NCBI GenBank assembly: GCA_002163975.1 | Contig: CP019636.1 | Span: 7,071,501-7,135,500 of the forward strand | Source: Nostocales cyanobacterium HT-58-2 | GTDB lineage: Bacteria; Cyanobacteriota; Cyanobacteriia; Cyanobacteriales; Nostocaceae | Reading direction: 5' to 3' | Length of the DNA stretch: 64,000 bases | Shown here: one piece after another, positions 53,878 through 63,211 of the stretch | Layout of the letters: the number at the start of each line of letters is the position of its first letter | Position numbering within the stretch: the first letter of the stretch is position 1 | The notes under the pieces: model-generated | What the model was told of the DNA's origin: nothing | What the model saw: the letters and a program-made list of their open reading frames with translations, nothing else | The model's database searches: none | Translations under genes and position numbers: made by a program

Positions 53878-53908
53878 GGAAGAATGTTCTCCTAGACTCC
53901 CCAGTCCT

Positions 53909-54808
53909 TTACCTCTGAAGATAGTTTTTAGGGTCTTGAGCTGTCCAACCCAAAGATGAGCTAGAACGCACTTCAAAATGGAGATGGGGTTGGTTTGTGG
54001 TGGGTGTTCCAGTTGTACCTACGCTTCCGACAGTATCCCCTTTTTTCATTTGTTGACCCACGGAGACTTTAATAGTGTCAAGATGTGCGTAGCGACTTTG
54101 TAATCCACCACTGTGATTAATAATAACCAAATTACCATAAGTGCCTTGCTTATCAGCAAAAGCAACTGTTCCATCGCCTATCGCTTTCACTGGCGTTCCT
54201 TTTGCTGCTAACAAATCTATACCACTATGAAAGAAGACTTCACCGTTGGTAGGATTAGTCTGCCAACCATAGGAGAGCGCAACCTTTGCCAATTCCGGCA
54301 ATGGGTACCCAACTAATTTACTAGCAGGAGTAGAAGTTGGATTTTGAGTTATGGGACGATTGGGCGATCGCTTGACCTCTGGAACAAAGACAACTCTGGG
54401 ATTTTTCTGACACCCATTGACATCAAACAAGACATCAGGACGAATTTTATATTTTGCCGCTATTTGCCGCCAAGTTTGACCAGAAGGGACTTCAACAACA
54501 ATCCCATTGTAAGGAGGAATTTGAATTTCTTTACCAACAGTAAGCTTACTATTCTGTAAAGCCGGATTCATGGCGATAATAGTATCTGGTGTGAGATTGT
54601 AGCGTTGGGCTATACTCTCCACAGTTTCTCCTGATGCAACTTTATGCCGGAGGAAGCGTTCAAGCGCTGGAGTCTGGCAAGCACTTACCGCAGTTTGTGC
54701 TACTGCGGAGCGTGGGCTTGTGTATACTAGCCCAAGGGTGCTAGTGACTATGCTACAGAGCAAAAGTAGACGATAGCAAAAAGTCATGTATGTGAAGTAG
54801 GCACTCAA
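53909..54808 (-). CDS. LysM plus M23 peptidase (peptidoglycan hydrolase)
   Basis: 299 residues. Signal peptide (about 1-38), LysM domain (HKVASGETVESIAQRYNLTPDTII, about 50-97), a second LysM-like segment (VPSGQTWRQIAAKYKIRPD), then an M23 domain with HSGIDLLAAKGTPV (zinc His and Asp) and HLHFEVR. Likely an endopeptidase or a catalytic amidase activator acting in the periplasm. All zinc ligands are intact. Confidence 0.92.
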   Translation of the reverse strand: MSAYFTYMTFCYRLLLLCSIVTSTLGLVYTSPRSAVAQTAVSACQTPALERFLRHKVASGETVESIAQRYNLTPDTIIAMNPALQNSKLTVGKEIQIPPYNGIVVEVPSGQTWRQIAAKYKIRPDVLFDVNGCQKNPRVVFVPEVKRSPNRPITQNPTSTPASKLVGYPLPELAKVALSYGWQTNPTNGEVFFHSGIDLLAAKGTPVKAIGDGTVAFADKQGTYGNLVIINHSGGLQSRYAHLDTIKVSVGQQMKKGDTVGSVGTTGTPTTNQPHLHFEVRSSSSLGWTAQDPKNYLQR

Positions 54809-54988
54809 TTACTCTAGATTTTAGATGGCGACAGCAGGTGAGCAGGGGTAATGGGTAATTCGTGGTGCGTCTAGACAACTAACGAATAACAGACCGCTAT
54901 AACTAACTGATAGTCAATTCATCTGTCAGGTTTCCTATTGCTTGACTAAACTTAGAAATTAGCACCTGCATTGCTGTCCTTGAACACT

Positions 54989-56200
54989 ATGATTATGAAA
55001 TTATCGTTAAAGCAACTGGTTATTTATCTATCCTTACTGACGATCGGCGGCGGTGCAGGCTTGATAGGTAGTCGCTATTTGCCATCACAAAATCGCTTGG
55101 TTCGTGAGTTAAGAAATGTAACAGTGTCTTCGCCTCCAGAAACTACAGTTTCAAATCCAATTGGAGGACAAGTTGGGACTGTTAGTGGCGATAACATGAA
55201 TTTTATCGCCTCTGCTGTTCAAAGAACCGGAGTAGCAGTGGTGCGAATTAATGCAACCCGCAAAGTGGCTAATCCTATCTCTGATGCATTAAAAAATCCC
55301 CTCTTGCGGCGATTTTTTGGCGAGGAAGAGCAACCATTTCCCCGAGAACGAATAGAGCGTGGTACAGGATCTGGATTTATTTTGCGAGAAAATGGACGAA
55401 TCCTAACCAATGCTCATGTTGTAGCAGATACTGACACGGTACAGGTGACCCTCAAAGATGGTCGCACTTTTGAGGGTCGAGTGCTTGGAGTTGACCCAGT
55501 TACTGATGTGGCTGTTGTAAAAATTTCAGCTAATGACCTGCCGACTGTGAAGCTGGGCAATTCACAAAACTTAAGACCAGGTCAATGGGCGATCGCCATT
55601 GGCAATCCCCTGGGCTTGGACAATACTGTAACCATGGGCATTATTAGTGCCACAGACCGTACCAGTGCTCAGGTAGGTGTTCCAGACAAGCGAGTTAGCT
55701 TTATCCAAACTGATGCGGCTATTAACCCCGGTAACTCAGGTGGGCCTTTATTAAATGCCCAAGGTGAAGTTATTGGCATTAATACGGCTATCCGCGCTGA
55801 TGCTCAAGGACTAGGTTTTGCTATCCCAATTGAAACTGCAGCCCGTATTGCTGATGAACTTTTTACTAAAGGACGTGTACAACATCCTTTTTTGGGGATT
55901 GAGATGTCTGATCTTTCTCCCATCAAAAAACAACAGATTAATCAAGACAAAAATCTCAACATTAAACAGGATATCGGCATTGTTATTAGTGGAGTCCTGG
56001 AAAATTCTCCAGCACAAAAAGGAGGACTCCTTCCTGGTGATTTGATTCAAAAGGTGAACGGTCAGCGAGTTAAACTAGCTGCTCAAGTACAGAAGTTGGT
56101 AGAGTCTAGTACTGTAGGCGATATTCTGGAAATCGAAGTCAACCGGAACGGTAAAATTCGGACATTTAAAGTCCAATCAGGGACTTATCCCAAAAAGTAG
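54989..56200 (+). CDS. HtrA/Deg-type serine protease (HhoA/B/HtrA family)
   Basis: 403 residues from ATG 54989 (another ATG at 54995). N-terminal membrane segment (LVIYLSLLTIGGGAGLIG), trypsin-like domain with His143, Asp173 and Ser250 (NPGNSGGPL), and one PDZ domain at the C-terminus. Degrades misfolded envelope proteins and helps photosystem II repair. Which of HhoA, HhoB or HtrA cannot be said. Confidence 0.95.
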   Translation: MIMKLSLKQLVIYLSLLTIGGGAGLIGSRYLPSQNRLVRELRNVTVSSPPETTVSNPIGGQVGTVSGDNMNFIASAVQRTGVAVVRINATRKVANPISDALKNPLLRRFFGEEEQPFPRERIERGTGSGFILRENGRILTNAHVVADTDTVQVTLKDGRTFEGRVLGVDPVTDVAVVKISANDLPTVKLGNSQNLRPGQWAIAIGNPLGLDNTVTMGIISATDRTSAQVGVPDKRVSFIQTDAAINPGNSGGPLLNAQGEVIGINTAIRADAQGLGFAIPIETAARIADELFTKGRVQHPFLGIEMSDLSPIKKQQINQDKNLNIKQDIGIVISGVLENSPAQKGGLLPGDLIQKVNGQRVKLAAQVQKLVESSTVGDILEIEVNRNGKIRTFKVQSGTYPKK

Positions 56201-56553
56201 CTGTCAGCTGGTCATTTGTCTGTGGTATGCGAGTCTAGCTATTTTTGACTTTTGACCATGACAGATGGTTTTTGAGCCTGCACCATGGCTGCGCCGTTAG
56301 CTTACAGATATTCCTTACCCTAAAGGACTACCTTTGAGTGCAGAAGGCTGGCTAAGACAAGGCATAGCATTTTCGCTATTGAGAAGGGTAGGAGTACAGA
56401 TATACCTCGCGTTCACCAGTTGACGGCAGTTGCTTCTCCTGTCATCAGATGTTGTGCGAACAAGTCGGTAAACCATGCACGACAATCGCTCATGAGGGGA
56501 ACCCCCAAGACGGCATTGCCTCACCATTGCACTAGCTCACTTTTGACTTTTGA
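56201..56553. other. Repeat-rich intergenic region after the HtrA gene
   Basis: No gene. The stretch at about 56426-56465 (GTTGCTTCTCCTGTCATCAG...) looks like a decayed copy of the GTTGCTTCTCCTGTCGGAGA-type repeat common in Nostocales; a cleaner copy is at about 25308. A 70-codon minus-strand ORF here is spurious. Confidence 0.45.
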
Positions 56554-56901
56554 CTAATGATTATTAGCCAAATGATCTAAGTGCATCCGTTGTTCCATTT
56601 GGCGGAGAAAATAACCCGTCATCATAGCTGAGGCTAAAAGACCAGCTAGATTGTCCCGGTCTGTTGTAATTTGCACGTTGAAACTTTCCGTCGGTAACAT
56701 CCCGACAAGCCCTTGGACGTTTTGCGAAATGATTTGTTTGATTTCAGGGCTGACGGACTGGGCGACGCGAGCTAGAACTTCAGGGGGCTGGTGCTGTAGA
56801 TACTTGAGTAACGGATTGGGATGTTCCTCAAAGCTATCATTCAGGAGCTGATTGGGGTGTTCTTCAGGGGAGTCATTCAGAAAATTAGGATCAAACACCA
56901 T
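56554..56901 (-). CDS. DUF760 family protein
   Basis: 115 residues with LKYLQHQPPEVLARVAQSVSPEIKQIISQNVQGLVGMLP and DNLAGLLASAMMTGYFLRQMEQR, the pattern of DUF760, a plant-cyanobacterial family of unknown function. Odd: a short tandem duplication near the N-terminus (NDSPEEHPNQLL then NDSFEEHPNPLL). Confidence 0.85.
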   Translation of the reverse strand: MVFDPNFLNDSPEEHPNQLLNDSFEEHPNPLLKYLQHQPPEVLARVAQSVSPEIKQIISQNVQGLVGMLPTESFNVQITTDRDNLAGLLASAMMTGYFLRQMEQRMHLDHLANNH

Positions 56902-57007
56902 TGGCTGTTTTTTTAGCTGAGTTGCTTATTCTACTCTAAACCATAGTAGAAGGGTGAGACATATCACCACCTCTTTCTGGAGTACTAGCATTCCTTTACA
57001 GCAAAAC

Positions 57008-57553
57008 TCATTCTAGTTCTGGTTTTACTGTGAGTTCTAGTTCTAGTTGTTTTTGCTCTTGTCCATTGGCAAATGATTGGGGAAGTTGCTCAATTTGAAA
57101 ATATTGATGAAACTTGAGCGTGATTTGTAATGAATACGAGCGAGACTCGCTGTCTCGGCGTTTTTTGACAAAACCAAGTTCGACCAGTTCTTGAACGTGT
57201 TGATAGGCGCCAGAACCGCGCAAGTTAATCAAGTCACTTTGAAGTATTGGACTATTTAGGGCAATTGCTGCCAAAGTCCGCAATGCTCCCACGCCCAATT
57301 CCACTGGAATTAGAGTTTGTACTAGATCATGAAAGTCTGAGCGCAGTTGCAAACTATAACCATCTGGAGTTTCTACAACTTCTAAGGCGCTTTCTCGGCG
57401 AGCATATTCGTCTATAAGCTCTATTATGCCTTCCTCAACTGTTGAGCGATCGCAAGCGGCATACTCAGCAATTTCACTTATGGACATGGGCTTCCCCTTC
57501 AAGTAAAGAATTGCTTCTATCTTCGTCGCTGCATTCATCACGGCATTAGTCAT
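57008..57553 (-). CDS. scpB: Segregation and condensation protein B
   Basis: 181 residues with two winged-helix domains (IEAILYLKGKPMSISEIAEYAACD, and LGVGALRTLAAIALNSPILQSDLINLRGSG), typical of ScpB. With ScpA it forms the kleisin complex of SMC for chromosome segregation. scpA is not in the window. Confidence 0.93.
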   Translation of the reverse strand: MTNAVMNAATKIEAILYLKGKPMSISEIAEYAACDRSTVEEGIIELIDEYARRESALEVVETPDGYSLQLRSDFHDLVQTLIPVELGVGALRTLAAIALNSPILQSDLINLRGSGAYQHVQELVELGFVKKRRDSESRSYSLQITLKFHQYFQIEQLPQSFANGQEQKQLELELTVKPELE

Positions 57554-57726
57554 CGGTCATCAGTCATTAATCATTGGTCATTCGTCGCTTGTAAAACTCA
57601 AAAATGACAAATGAAGGACAATAACAAGTGTTTGGCAAGCTAACATAATATATAACAAAAGTCAAGATTATCTTGTAAATACCAAAGGAAAGCCTTCGTC
57701 TCCTTTAAGAATTGTTATAACCCACT

Positions 57727-58416
57727 TCATTCTTCACCCGGTCTAGCTTTGAGTATGAATTCAGCAATTGCTAAGTCTTGTGGAGTGGTCAGTTTCAGAT
57801 TGGTCTCCTCTCCTTCGACAATTCGCACAGGATAGCCGCACTTTTCAAACAAAGCAGCATCGTCAGTCACTTCCCATCCCTGACGGACACCTTCAGCGTG
57901 GCACTGCTTGAGCAATTTGACATCGAATCCTTGGGGAGTTTGTGCTGCCCATAATTTCTCTCGGTCGGGCGTGTTTTGAATGATGCCATTTTCATTGATG
58001 ACTTTGATAGTATCCTTGACAGGTACTGCGGCAATCAGACCAGGACACTCTCGAATAGCTTCAGCACACCTGTTTAGTAAATCTGGAGTGGCAAGGCATC
58101 TGGCTCCATCGTGAATTAACACGTGTTGAGCGAAGTTTGGAAGCGCCTGTAACCCATTGTAAACCGATTCTTGACGGGTAGAACCCCCTTGAATCAGTTC
58201 TACTGGCTTAGTTAGCTTTAATGGAGCAAGAATGGTCTTGAAATCTTCCCAGTCATAAGGTTGGGAGATAATACCTATCCAACTGATTTGACTTGCTGCT
58301 TCAGCAGCGAGAAGAGTCCAAGCAATAATAGGTTTCGAGCGCACGACAAGCAGGAGTTTGTTGCGGTGACTGCCCATTCTTCTACCCGTTCCAGCAGCAG
58401 GAATTAGTAAATGCAC
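57727..58416 (-). CDS. ispD: 2-C-methyl-D-erythritol 4-phosphate cytidylyltransferase
   Basis: 229 residues. The MEP-pathway enzyme making CDP-methylerythritol. Visible: LIPAAGTGRRMGSHRNK (CTP-binding glycine loop), GGSTRQESVYNGL, HDGARCL, AAVPVKDTIK, TPQGFD and VTDDAALFE. Full length and intact. Monocistronic. Confidence 0.97.
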   Translation of the reverse strand: MHLLIPAAGTGRRMGSHRNKLLLVVRSKPIIAWTLLAAEAASQISWIGIISQPYDWEDFKTILAPLKLTKPVELIQGGSTRQESVYNGLQALPNFAQHVLIHDGARCLATPDLLNRCAEAIRECPGLIAAVPVKDTIKVINENGIIQNTPDREKLWAAQTPQGFDVKLLKQCHAEGVRQGWEVTDDAALFEKCGYPVRIVEGEETNLKLTTPQDLAIAEFILKARPGEE

Positions 58417-58594
58417 AGAGTTCCTCAGTTTACTTAGTATATAGGGGACAGGTTAATGGTTAGTAGTACTTTTTGACAACTCACCTTTCTCAATAGCAAA
58501 GACGCACTCGCGTTAACGACTAACATCCTTAATTCCTAATCCCCAACCCCTATCTTCCCCTAAAATAATGAGCGAGTAAGCGTGAAGACATATT

Positions 58595-59554
58595 ATGCGA
58601 ATAGTAGCCCTTGTCCCTGGCGGAATTGGCGACCAAATTCTCTTCTTCCCGACCCTAGATGACCTAAAGCGTTATTATCCAAACGCTGAGGTAGATGTTG
58701 TTGTGGAACCCCGGTCAAAGGCTGCTTACCGGGTGTGTAAGTCAGTTGATGAGGTCCTGACGTTTGACTACAAAGACCGGAACAGTTTAGCAGATTGGGG
58801 CAACTTGGTAGGCACGATACGCGATCGTGAGTACGATGTTGCTATGGCTCTTGGGCAAAGTTGGTTAGTAGGTATTTTACTCTGGTTAACTGGAATCCCC
58901 AGGCGAATTGGATATAAGAGCAAGGGAGATTATTTGCTTACCAATCCAGTTCCTTTAAAAACAGAACAGTATGCCGCTTGTATGTACCATGACTTACTGC
59001 AAGGCTTAGGCATTAACTCACCTTGTCCAGAGTTAACTATCTATGTGCCAAAAGCAGATATTGACTGGGCTAACAAGGAACAACAACGGTTGGGGATAAA
59101 GGAAACTGGCTACATTTTGATTCACGGTGGTTCTAGCAAGCTAGCCAAAACCAAAGGACTGGATAAGATTTACCCTGTCGAGAATTGGGTTCAAATTATC
59201 CAAGAATTACGGCAAAAGTTGCCAGAAATGCCCATAGTGGTCATCCAAGGACCAGAAGATGAAGAGTTCGTGCATAAACTCAAAGAGTCTGTCCCCGAAA
59301 TCAAACTCATCTCTCCTGATGATATTGGCAAGTTGGCGGCAATGATTGGTGGAGCAAATTTAATGCTGTGTACCGATAGCGCACCCATGCATACAAGTGT
59401 GGCGGTACAAACTTATACCCTTGCCTTGTTTGGTCCAACAGACCCAGCGAAGTTATTGCCCAAGAGTGATAAGTTTATTGCCATTAAATCCCCCACAGGT
59501 AAAATGGCAGATATCTCACCTAAAATTGTATTGGAGAAAATTTTGGGTGGGTAA
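58595..59554 (+). CDS. Glycosyltransferase family 9 (heptosyltransferase-like)
   Basis: 319 residues. N-terminal GGIGDQILFFPTLDDLK and C-terminal GGANLMLCTDSAPMHTSVAV with FGPTDPAKLLP are typical of GT9 heptosyltransferases that add ADP-sugars to lipopolysaccharide or similar glycans. Overlaps the next gene by eight bases, so they form an operon. Confidence 0.88.
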   Translation: MRIVALVPGGIGDQILFFPTLDDLKRYYPNAEVDVVVEPRSKAAYRVCKSVDEVLTFDYKDRNSLADWGNLVGTIRDREYDVAMALGQSWLVGILLWLTGIPRRIGYKSKGDYLLTNPVPLKTEQYAACMYHDLLQGLGINSPCPELTIYVPKADIDWANKEQQRLGIKETGYILIHGGSSKLAKTKGLDKIYPVENWVQIIQELRQKLPEMPIVVIQGPEDEEFVHKLKESVPEIKLISPDDIGKLAAMIGGANLMLCTDSAPMHTSVAVQTYTLALFGPTDPAKLLPKSDKFIAIKSPTGKMADISPKIVLEKILGG

Positions 59555-60134
59555 ACCTGCTGTATTCCTAGACCGTGATGGTGTGTTAAATGTTGAAGCT
59601 GGCTACATTCATCAGGTAGAAGATCTACATTTAATTCCTGGTGTTGCAAAGTCCGTGCGCCAGCTTAATGATCGAGGTATTTTTTGCTGTCTGGTTTCCA
59701 ATCAATCTGGACCAGCTAGAGGTTATTATCCAGACAGCCACGTACAAGCGTTACATCAGCGACTTTGCCGATTATTGGCACAGGAGGCTGGGGCAAAATT
59801 AGACGCTTTGTATTATTGTCCCTACCTCAGCCCACCAGAAGGAGGTATAGATCCAACATACACTTGCTGGTCTACTTGGCGCAAACCCAACACAGGGATG
59901 TTGATCGCAGCGGCTTGGGAACATGATTTGGATCTGAGGCATAGTTTTATGGTGGGGGACAAAGCGACTGATGTAGATATGGCACACAATGCTGGGTGTG
60001 TGGGTATTTTGGTGCAAACAGGGTTTGGCGATCGCGTTTTGGCTGGTGATTACCAGCACCATACGAAACCAGATTACATTGCCGAAGATTTGTCTGTAGC
60101 TGTTAAATGGATTTTGCAGCAGCTACAGATTTAA
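59547..60134 (+). CDS. GmhB-like HAD phosphatase (heptose bisphosphate phosphatase)
   Basis: 195 residues from GTG 59547, with GGAGA about 9 bases upstream. HAD-IIIA motifs: FLDRDG (Asp9, Asp11) and SNQSG, then MVGDKATDVDMA. The zinc-binding loop of classical GmhB (CPHxP...CxC) is incomplete: it reads CPYLSPPE ... CWSTWRKP. GmhB removes a phosphate from heptose 1,7-bisphosphate. Its overlap with the GT9 gene supports a role in the same nucleotide-sugar pathway. An upstream in-frame start at 59397 would overlap the GT9 gene fully and is rejected. Confidence 0.85.
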   Translation: MGKPAVFLDRDGVLNVEAGYIHQVEDLHLIPGVAKSVRQLNDRGIFCCLVSNQSGPARGYYPDSHVQALHQRLCRLLAQEAGAKLDALYYCPYLSPPEGGIDPTYTCWSTWRKPNTGMLIAAAWEHDLDLRHSFMVGDKATDVDMAHNAGCVGILVQTGFGDRVLAGDYQHHTKPDYIAEDLSVAVKWILQQLQI

Positions 60135-60209
60135 AAAAATACAAAAAATCTTTGGTTCCCGAGACACACCTCGGTACCCCTGGTCCAAAAACTTTTGCAA
60201 TTACTCTCT

Positions 60210-60240
60210 AAAATCCGCTAAAAAAGGCGGATTTTCGTTT
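60210..60240 (+). terminator. Intrinsic terminator after the GT9-GmhB operon
   Basis: AAAATCCGC / GCGGATTTT stem with an A-rich loop, followed by CGTTT, about 75 bases after the stop. Confidence 0.75.
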
Positions 60241-60910
60241 ATTTACTGGCAAAATTCAAGAAATTTTTCCTAACTAAATATATGAGCTTTAGGAATGACA
60301 CTTTTTTTAACGATTTATAAAGTCAAAAGTAACGAGTGACTCTTGACTGCACGTGGAGTGCCTACCAATCCATTGTTGACAACCTCTATGAGAAAGGATG
60401 TGAATTAAATGCGTAATACCTAAGAATTTGGAAAAAAAGATTTTTTGTTTGCTAAGGGCTAGCATAAACCAAATATTTTCGGTAAATTTTTGCAGAGGGT
60501 GAATGTAAATGTGTTGTATAGCGCACATTTTACACATTTTTTTAGAATGAGATATGGGTTGGAAGTTAAGCTTGGGTACAACTTCTAGCCTAATTTTTGA
60601 AGGTAACACTGAGTTCTTTCATAGAAAGCTTCACAATTGCTGAGAAAATCAAAGATGCAAGGAGATTCAAGCTTTGTTACGAAACTAATTAACTGCAACT
60701 AAAAATTTACGTTAGAACAAAGATTAGTAACCTCAGTGCAGCAAGCTGAGGATTCTCGGCTGTCTGGCAACTGCTTGTTGCCATTGTTATCACGTGTGAA
60801 TAGCTTCCAGGTGGATCTAAAGCGCCATGTTATGTGTTCCTTCACTTCTCTCTTGCTGTCAGGTTGGTGCATCAAAAAAGAATGTGACGAAATATTACAA
60901 GGAAAAATAG
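60241..60910. other. Intergenic region upstream of the orphan gene
   Basis: About 670 bases with no recognised gene. Two ORFs here (60307-60609 minus, 60736-60930 plus) lack any sign of being real. Confidence 0.35.
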
Positions 60911-61678
60911 ATGGCGATTCGATTACATAGCTTTGTGAGTAGTGGGAAACGTTACATCCAAATAGAGAGCCAACCTCACCATATCACTGGCATTTTTAGA
61001 ACGCTCATACCCTTTTCAAAAACTGTGCATGACTATACCCTCAAAGATGTAGAAAGCGCATATTTTAGGTGTGAAGAAGATGGAACAATTACGTTCTACC
61101 AAGCTGAAAGCATCGACATAGATCATTTAGGAGGAATTTGGACTTATCTTATCTATGAATGTCCAGAAGGCGAAGAAAAAGTTTTTCCTGACTCATCGAT
61201 TGATACAAGTGCAAATCCTTTGAAGCAACTGTTTGCCGGTTATAAAATCGTACAAACTTCAGTAGACATAAAGGATTATCTTAAATATCAATACATTCAA
61301 GATGAATATCTAGATGTTCAACTCCCCTCTGATTGGAATACTTCAGAAGGAAGAAAAATTGCCAATCTTCTTTTAGAAGAATTTCAGGCATTTAAATCAT
61401 CTGATGTGTTTGCAGAACGTGCTGGCAAAGAATATATGAGAGCCGTTTTAAATGGCTTTATTCAAGTTGCACAAGAAGTCCTGGAAAATAGTGGCAACTT
61501 CAAAGATTTTGAGTCTGCTCAGTACGATGTGCTAAGTAAAATTAGAATTGATGATATGGCAAACTTAATTCTTGAGTATAACGATTATCGTATCTGGCAA
61601 ACGGCATTACCAAGTAAATCGAAAGCAGTTGAATATGCTTTTAGTACAGCATTAAGACTGATATGCCGTATTAAGTAA
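60911..61678 (+). CDS. Unknown soluble protein
   Basis: 255 residues, ATG 60911 with AGGA upstream. No family that I recognise. The first half reads as alternating strands (RYIQIESQPHHITGIFRTLIPF, AYFRCEEDGTITFYQAESIDI), the second half as helices (ANLLLEEFQAFKSSDVFAERAGKEYMRAVLNGFIQVAQEVL). No signal peptide or membrane segment. Stands alone, followed by a strong hairpin. Confidence 0.6.
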   Translation: MAIRLHSFVSSGKRYIQIESQPHHITGIFRTLIPFSKTVHDYTLKDVESAYFRCEEDGTITFYQAESIDIDHLGGIWTYLIYECPEGEEKVFPDSSIDTSANPLKQLFAGYKIVQTSVDIKDYLKYQYIQDEYLDVQLPSDWNTSEGRKIANLLLEEFQAFKSSDVFAERAGKEYMRAVLNGFIQVAQEVLENSGNFKDFESAQYDVLSKIRIDDMANLILEYNDYRIWQTALPSKSKAVEYAFSTALRLICRIK

Positions 61679-61703
61679 TGTTAACTTGGAAAATTGATGC
61701 TGT

Positions 61704-61738
61704 ACTGAGTGCTAGCTCCTTGAAAGCTAGCACTCAGT
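61704..61738 (+). terminator. Perfect 14-bp hairpin after the unknown gene
   Basis: ACTGAGTGCTAGCT / AGCTAGCACTCAGT with a 7-base loop, 26 bases after the stop. No T-run. It may terminate or protect the mRNA, and could also serve the minus-strand crr6 gene. Confidence 0.6.
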
Positions 61739-61863
61739 GTGCTGGCAAGTCCTGCGGACAGGCTACGTCAACGCGTAGCGTACCTGCTAGGGCTCAAGGC
61801 TTACAGCACTAGTGTCACCGCAATGGTTCACCACTCACTAAACGATTATTACCAATGAATTTT

Positions 61864-62367
61864 TCAAAACATCTCAAATAAGCCATCGTCTAACTCATAA
61901 CCCAGGAGCTGTGCCATCGACTTGAGGCGAGATTTACTGGGAATACCCTGTTGTTGTAACCAGTCATTCAAAACAAACAGCTTGTGCATCAAAAAGATTT
62001 CTAAAGCTTCAGGATTATACTGAATACCTTCTCTGGTACTGAACTGATGCGGTACAAGCATAGCTGTATAACGGGCAAATTCCCCTGCTTTCCAATCTAG
62101 TAAAAATGGTAACCAGGGATAGCGAGCATCCAAGCGGATAAACCATAGCCGTACTTCTGGAATTTCTGAGAGTTCTCGTGGATCGCCAGGTTCTAATGCA
62201 TAGTCTACGTCAAAACGCAGCTGCTGCTCGTAAGCTGCGATTGACGTTTGCGGCGCTGAACTTTGCTCAATCTCTCCCTTTGGCAGAAGTTTTTCAATCT
62301 CTGTAACTACAGGGGAGAGATCTAAGGAGTTAATGTGGTCAGTATTGAGTGCGATGGTAATTGTCAT
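61864..62367 (-). CDS. crr6: NDH-1 assembly factor CRR6 (NdhI maturation)
   Basis: 167 residues from ATG 62367 (TITIALNTDHINSLDLSP); the ORF is open to 62391. It matches the CRR6/DUF1817 pattern: DVDYALEPGDPRELSEIPEVRLWFIRLDARYPWLPFLLDWKAGEFARYTAMLVPHQF (quoted as a region, about 60-115), ending YELDDGLFEMF. In plants and cyanobacteria CRR6 helps maturation of NdhI, the ferredoxin-side subunit of NDH-1, other subunits of which are encoded at 40-42 kb. Confidence 0.88.
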   Translation of the reverse strand: MTITIALNTDHINSLDLSPVVTEIEKLLPKGEIEQSSAPQTSIAAYEQQLRFDVDYALEPGDPRELSEIPEVRLWFIRLDARYPWLPFLLDWKAGEFARYTAMLVPHQFSTREGIQYNPEALEIFLMHKLFVLNDWLQQQGIPSKSRLKSMAQLLGYELDDGLFEMF

Positions 62368-62391
62368 CGAGTCAAACAGTAGCCTCGACAA

Positions 62392-62749
62392 TTCATACTA
62401 CTCCTTTCTAGCTCAAAAAAGTTTCTTTATTAGCGTTCCCCTTCTAAGTTACAAAGCAAGATGATCTAGATAACTGCTAAACATTGACTCTTGACAACAT
62501 ACCTGTCTTTAGGTAGACGTTTACAGCCATTTAAGCTAAAGTTGTAATGAGTTCATTTTATGCAAGAGTGTGACAAAGTAAAGGTCAAGTAGCACGAAAA
62601 CTCCTCATCCTTACGTATGATTTTCGCGGCAATCAAAAGCAAAAACATATGTGTAGTTGAACGTGCAGGGTGCAAAACCTTGGATATATAAAATAACAAA
62701 TAAAGATTCAACAGGGAAAATTAGCTTATTAAGTTAACAAACTTAAAAT
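62392..62749. other. Divergent intergenic region, crr6 / fur-like gene
   Basis: About 360 bases, with the promoters of both genes. The inverted repeat at 62729-62746 lies next to the Fur-like start. Nothing else recognised. Confidence 0.4.
62729..62746 (+). promoter_or_regulatory. Inverted repeat covering the ribosome-binding region of the Fur-family gene
   Basis: TTAAGTTAACAAACTTAA: perfect 7-bp arms, 4-base spacer, ending 3 bases before the ATG at 62750. No purine-rich Shine-Dalgarno stretch lies in the region, so it may mask translation initiation, or be an operator for a Fur-family dimer (autoregulation). Confidence 0.5.
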
Positions 62750-63199
62750 ATGCAAAAACAGGCGATATCCATAAAACCAATTCGTTCACTTGAAGATGCT
62801 CTTGATCGATGCCAGACATTAGGTATGCGTGTTAGCCGTCAGCGTCGCTTTATTCTAGAACTGCTTTGGGAAGCCAGAGAGCATCTTTCTGCCAGAGAGA
62901 TTTATGATCGCCTGAACCAGCAAGGCAAAGGCATCGGACATACCTCTGTTTATCAAAATTTAGAGGCGTTATCTAGTCATGGCATCATTGAGTCTATTGA
63001 ACGCTGTGATGGGCGTTTATACGGTAATATTAGTGATTCCCACAGTCATGTTAACTGTCTAGATACAAATCAAATTTTAGATGTTCACATAGACCTACCA
63101 GAAGAAGTTATCCGCCAAGTTGAAGAACAAACAGGGGTGCGGATTACTGATTACAGTATTAACTTTTACGGTTACCGCAACTCACCAGAGAGTCAGTAA
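62750..63199 (+). CDS. furC: Fur-family regulator (FurC/PerR-like)
   Basis: 149 residues. Winged helix with RQRRFILELLWEAREHLSAREIYDRL (about 29-54) and SVYQNLEALSSHGIIESIE, and a C-terminal dimer domain with metal-site candidates SHSHVNC and DVHIDLPEEV. No CxxC pairs are present, so no structural zinc site of the Fur/Zur type. Length and sequence match the FurC/PerR group of filamentous cyanobacteria, which senses peroxide. The gene symbol is my best guess. Confidence 0.75.
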   Translation: MQKQAISIKPIRSLEDALDRCQTLGMRVSRQRRFILELLWEAREHLSAREIYDRLNQQGKGIGHTSVYQNLEALSSHGIIESIERCDGRLYGNISDSHSHVNCLDTNQILDVHIDLPEEVIRQVEEQTGVRITDYSINFYGYRNSPESQ

Positions 63200-63211
63200 T
63201 GGTTGTGATGA

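Noticed and set aside
56315-56527. 70-codon ORF after the HtrA gene
   Set aside because: It lies in a decayed repeat region and has no protein-like pattern.
60736-60930. 64-codon plus-strand ORF overlapping the unknown gene start
   Set aside because: Overlaps the better-supported gene at 60911 in another frame and has no motif.
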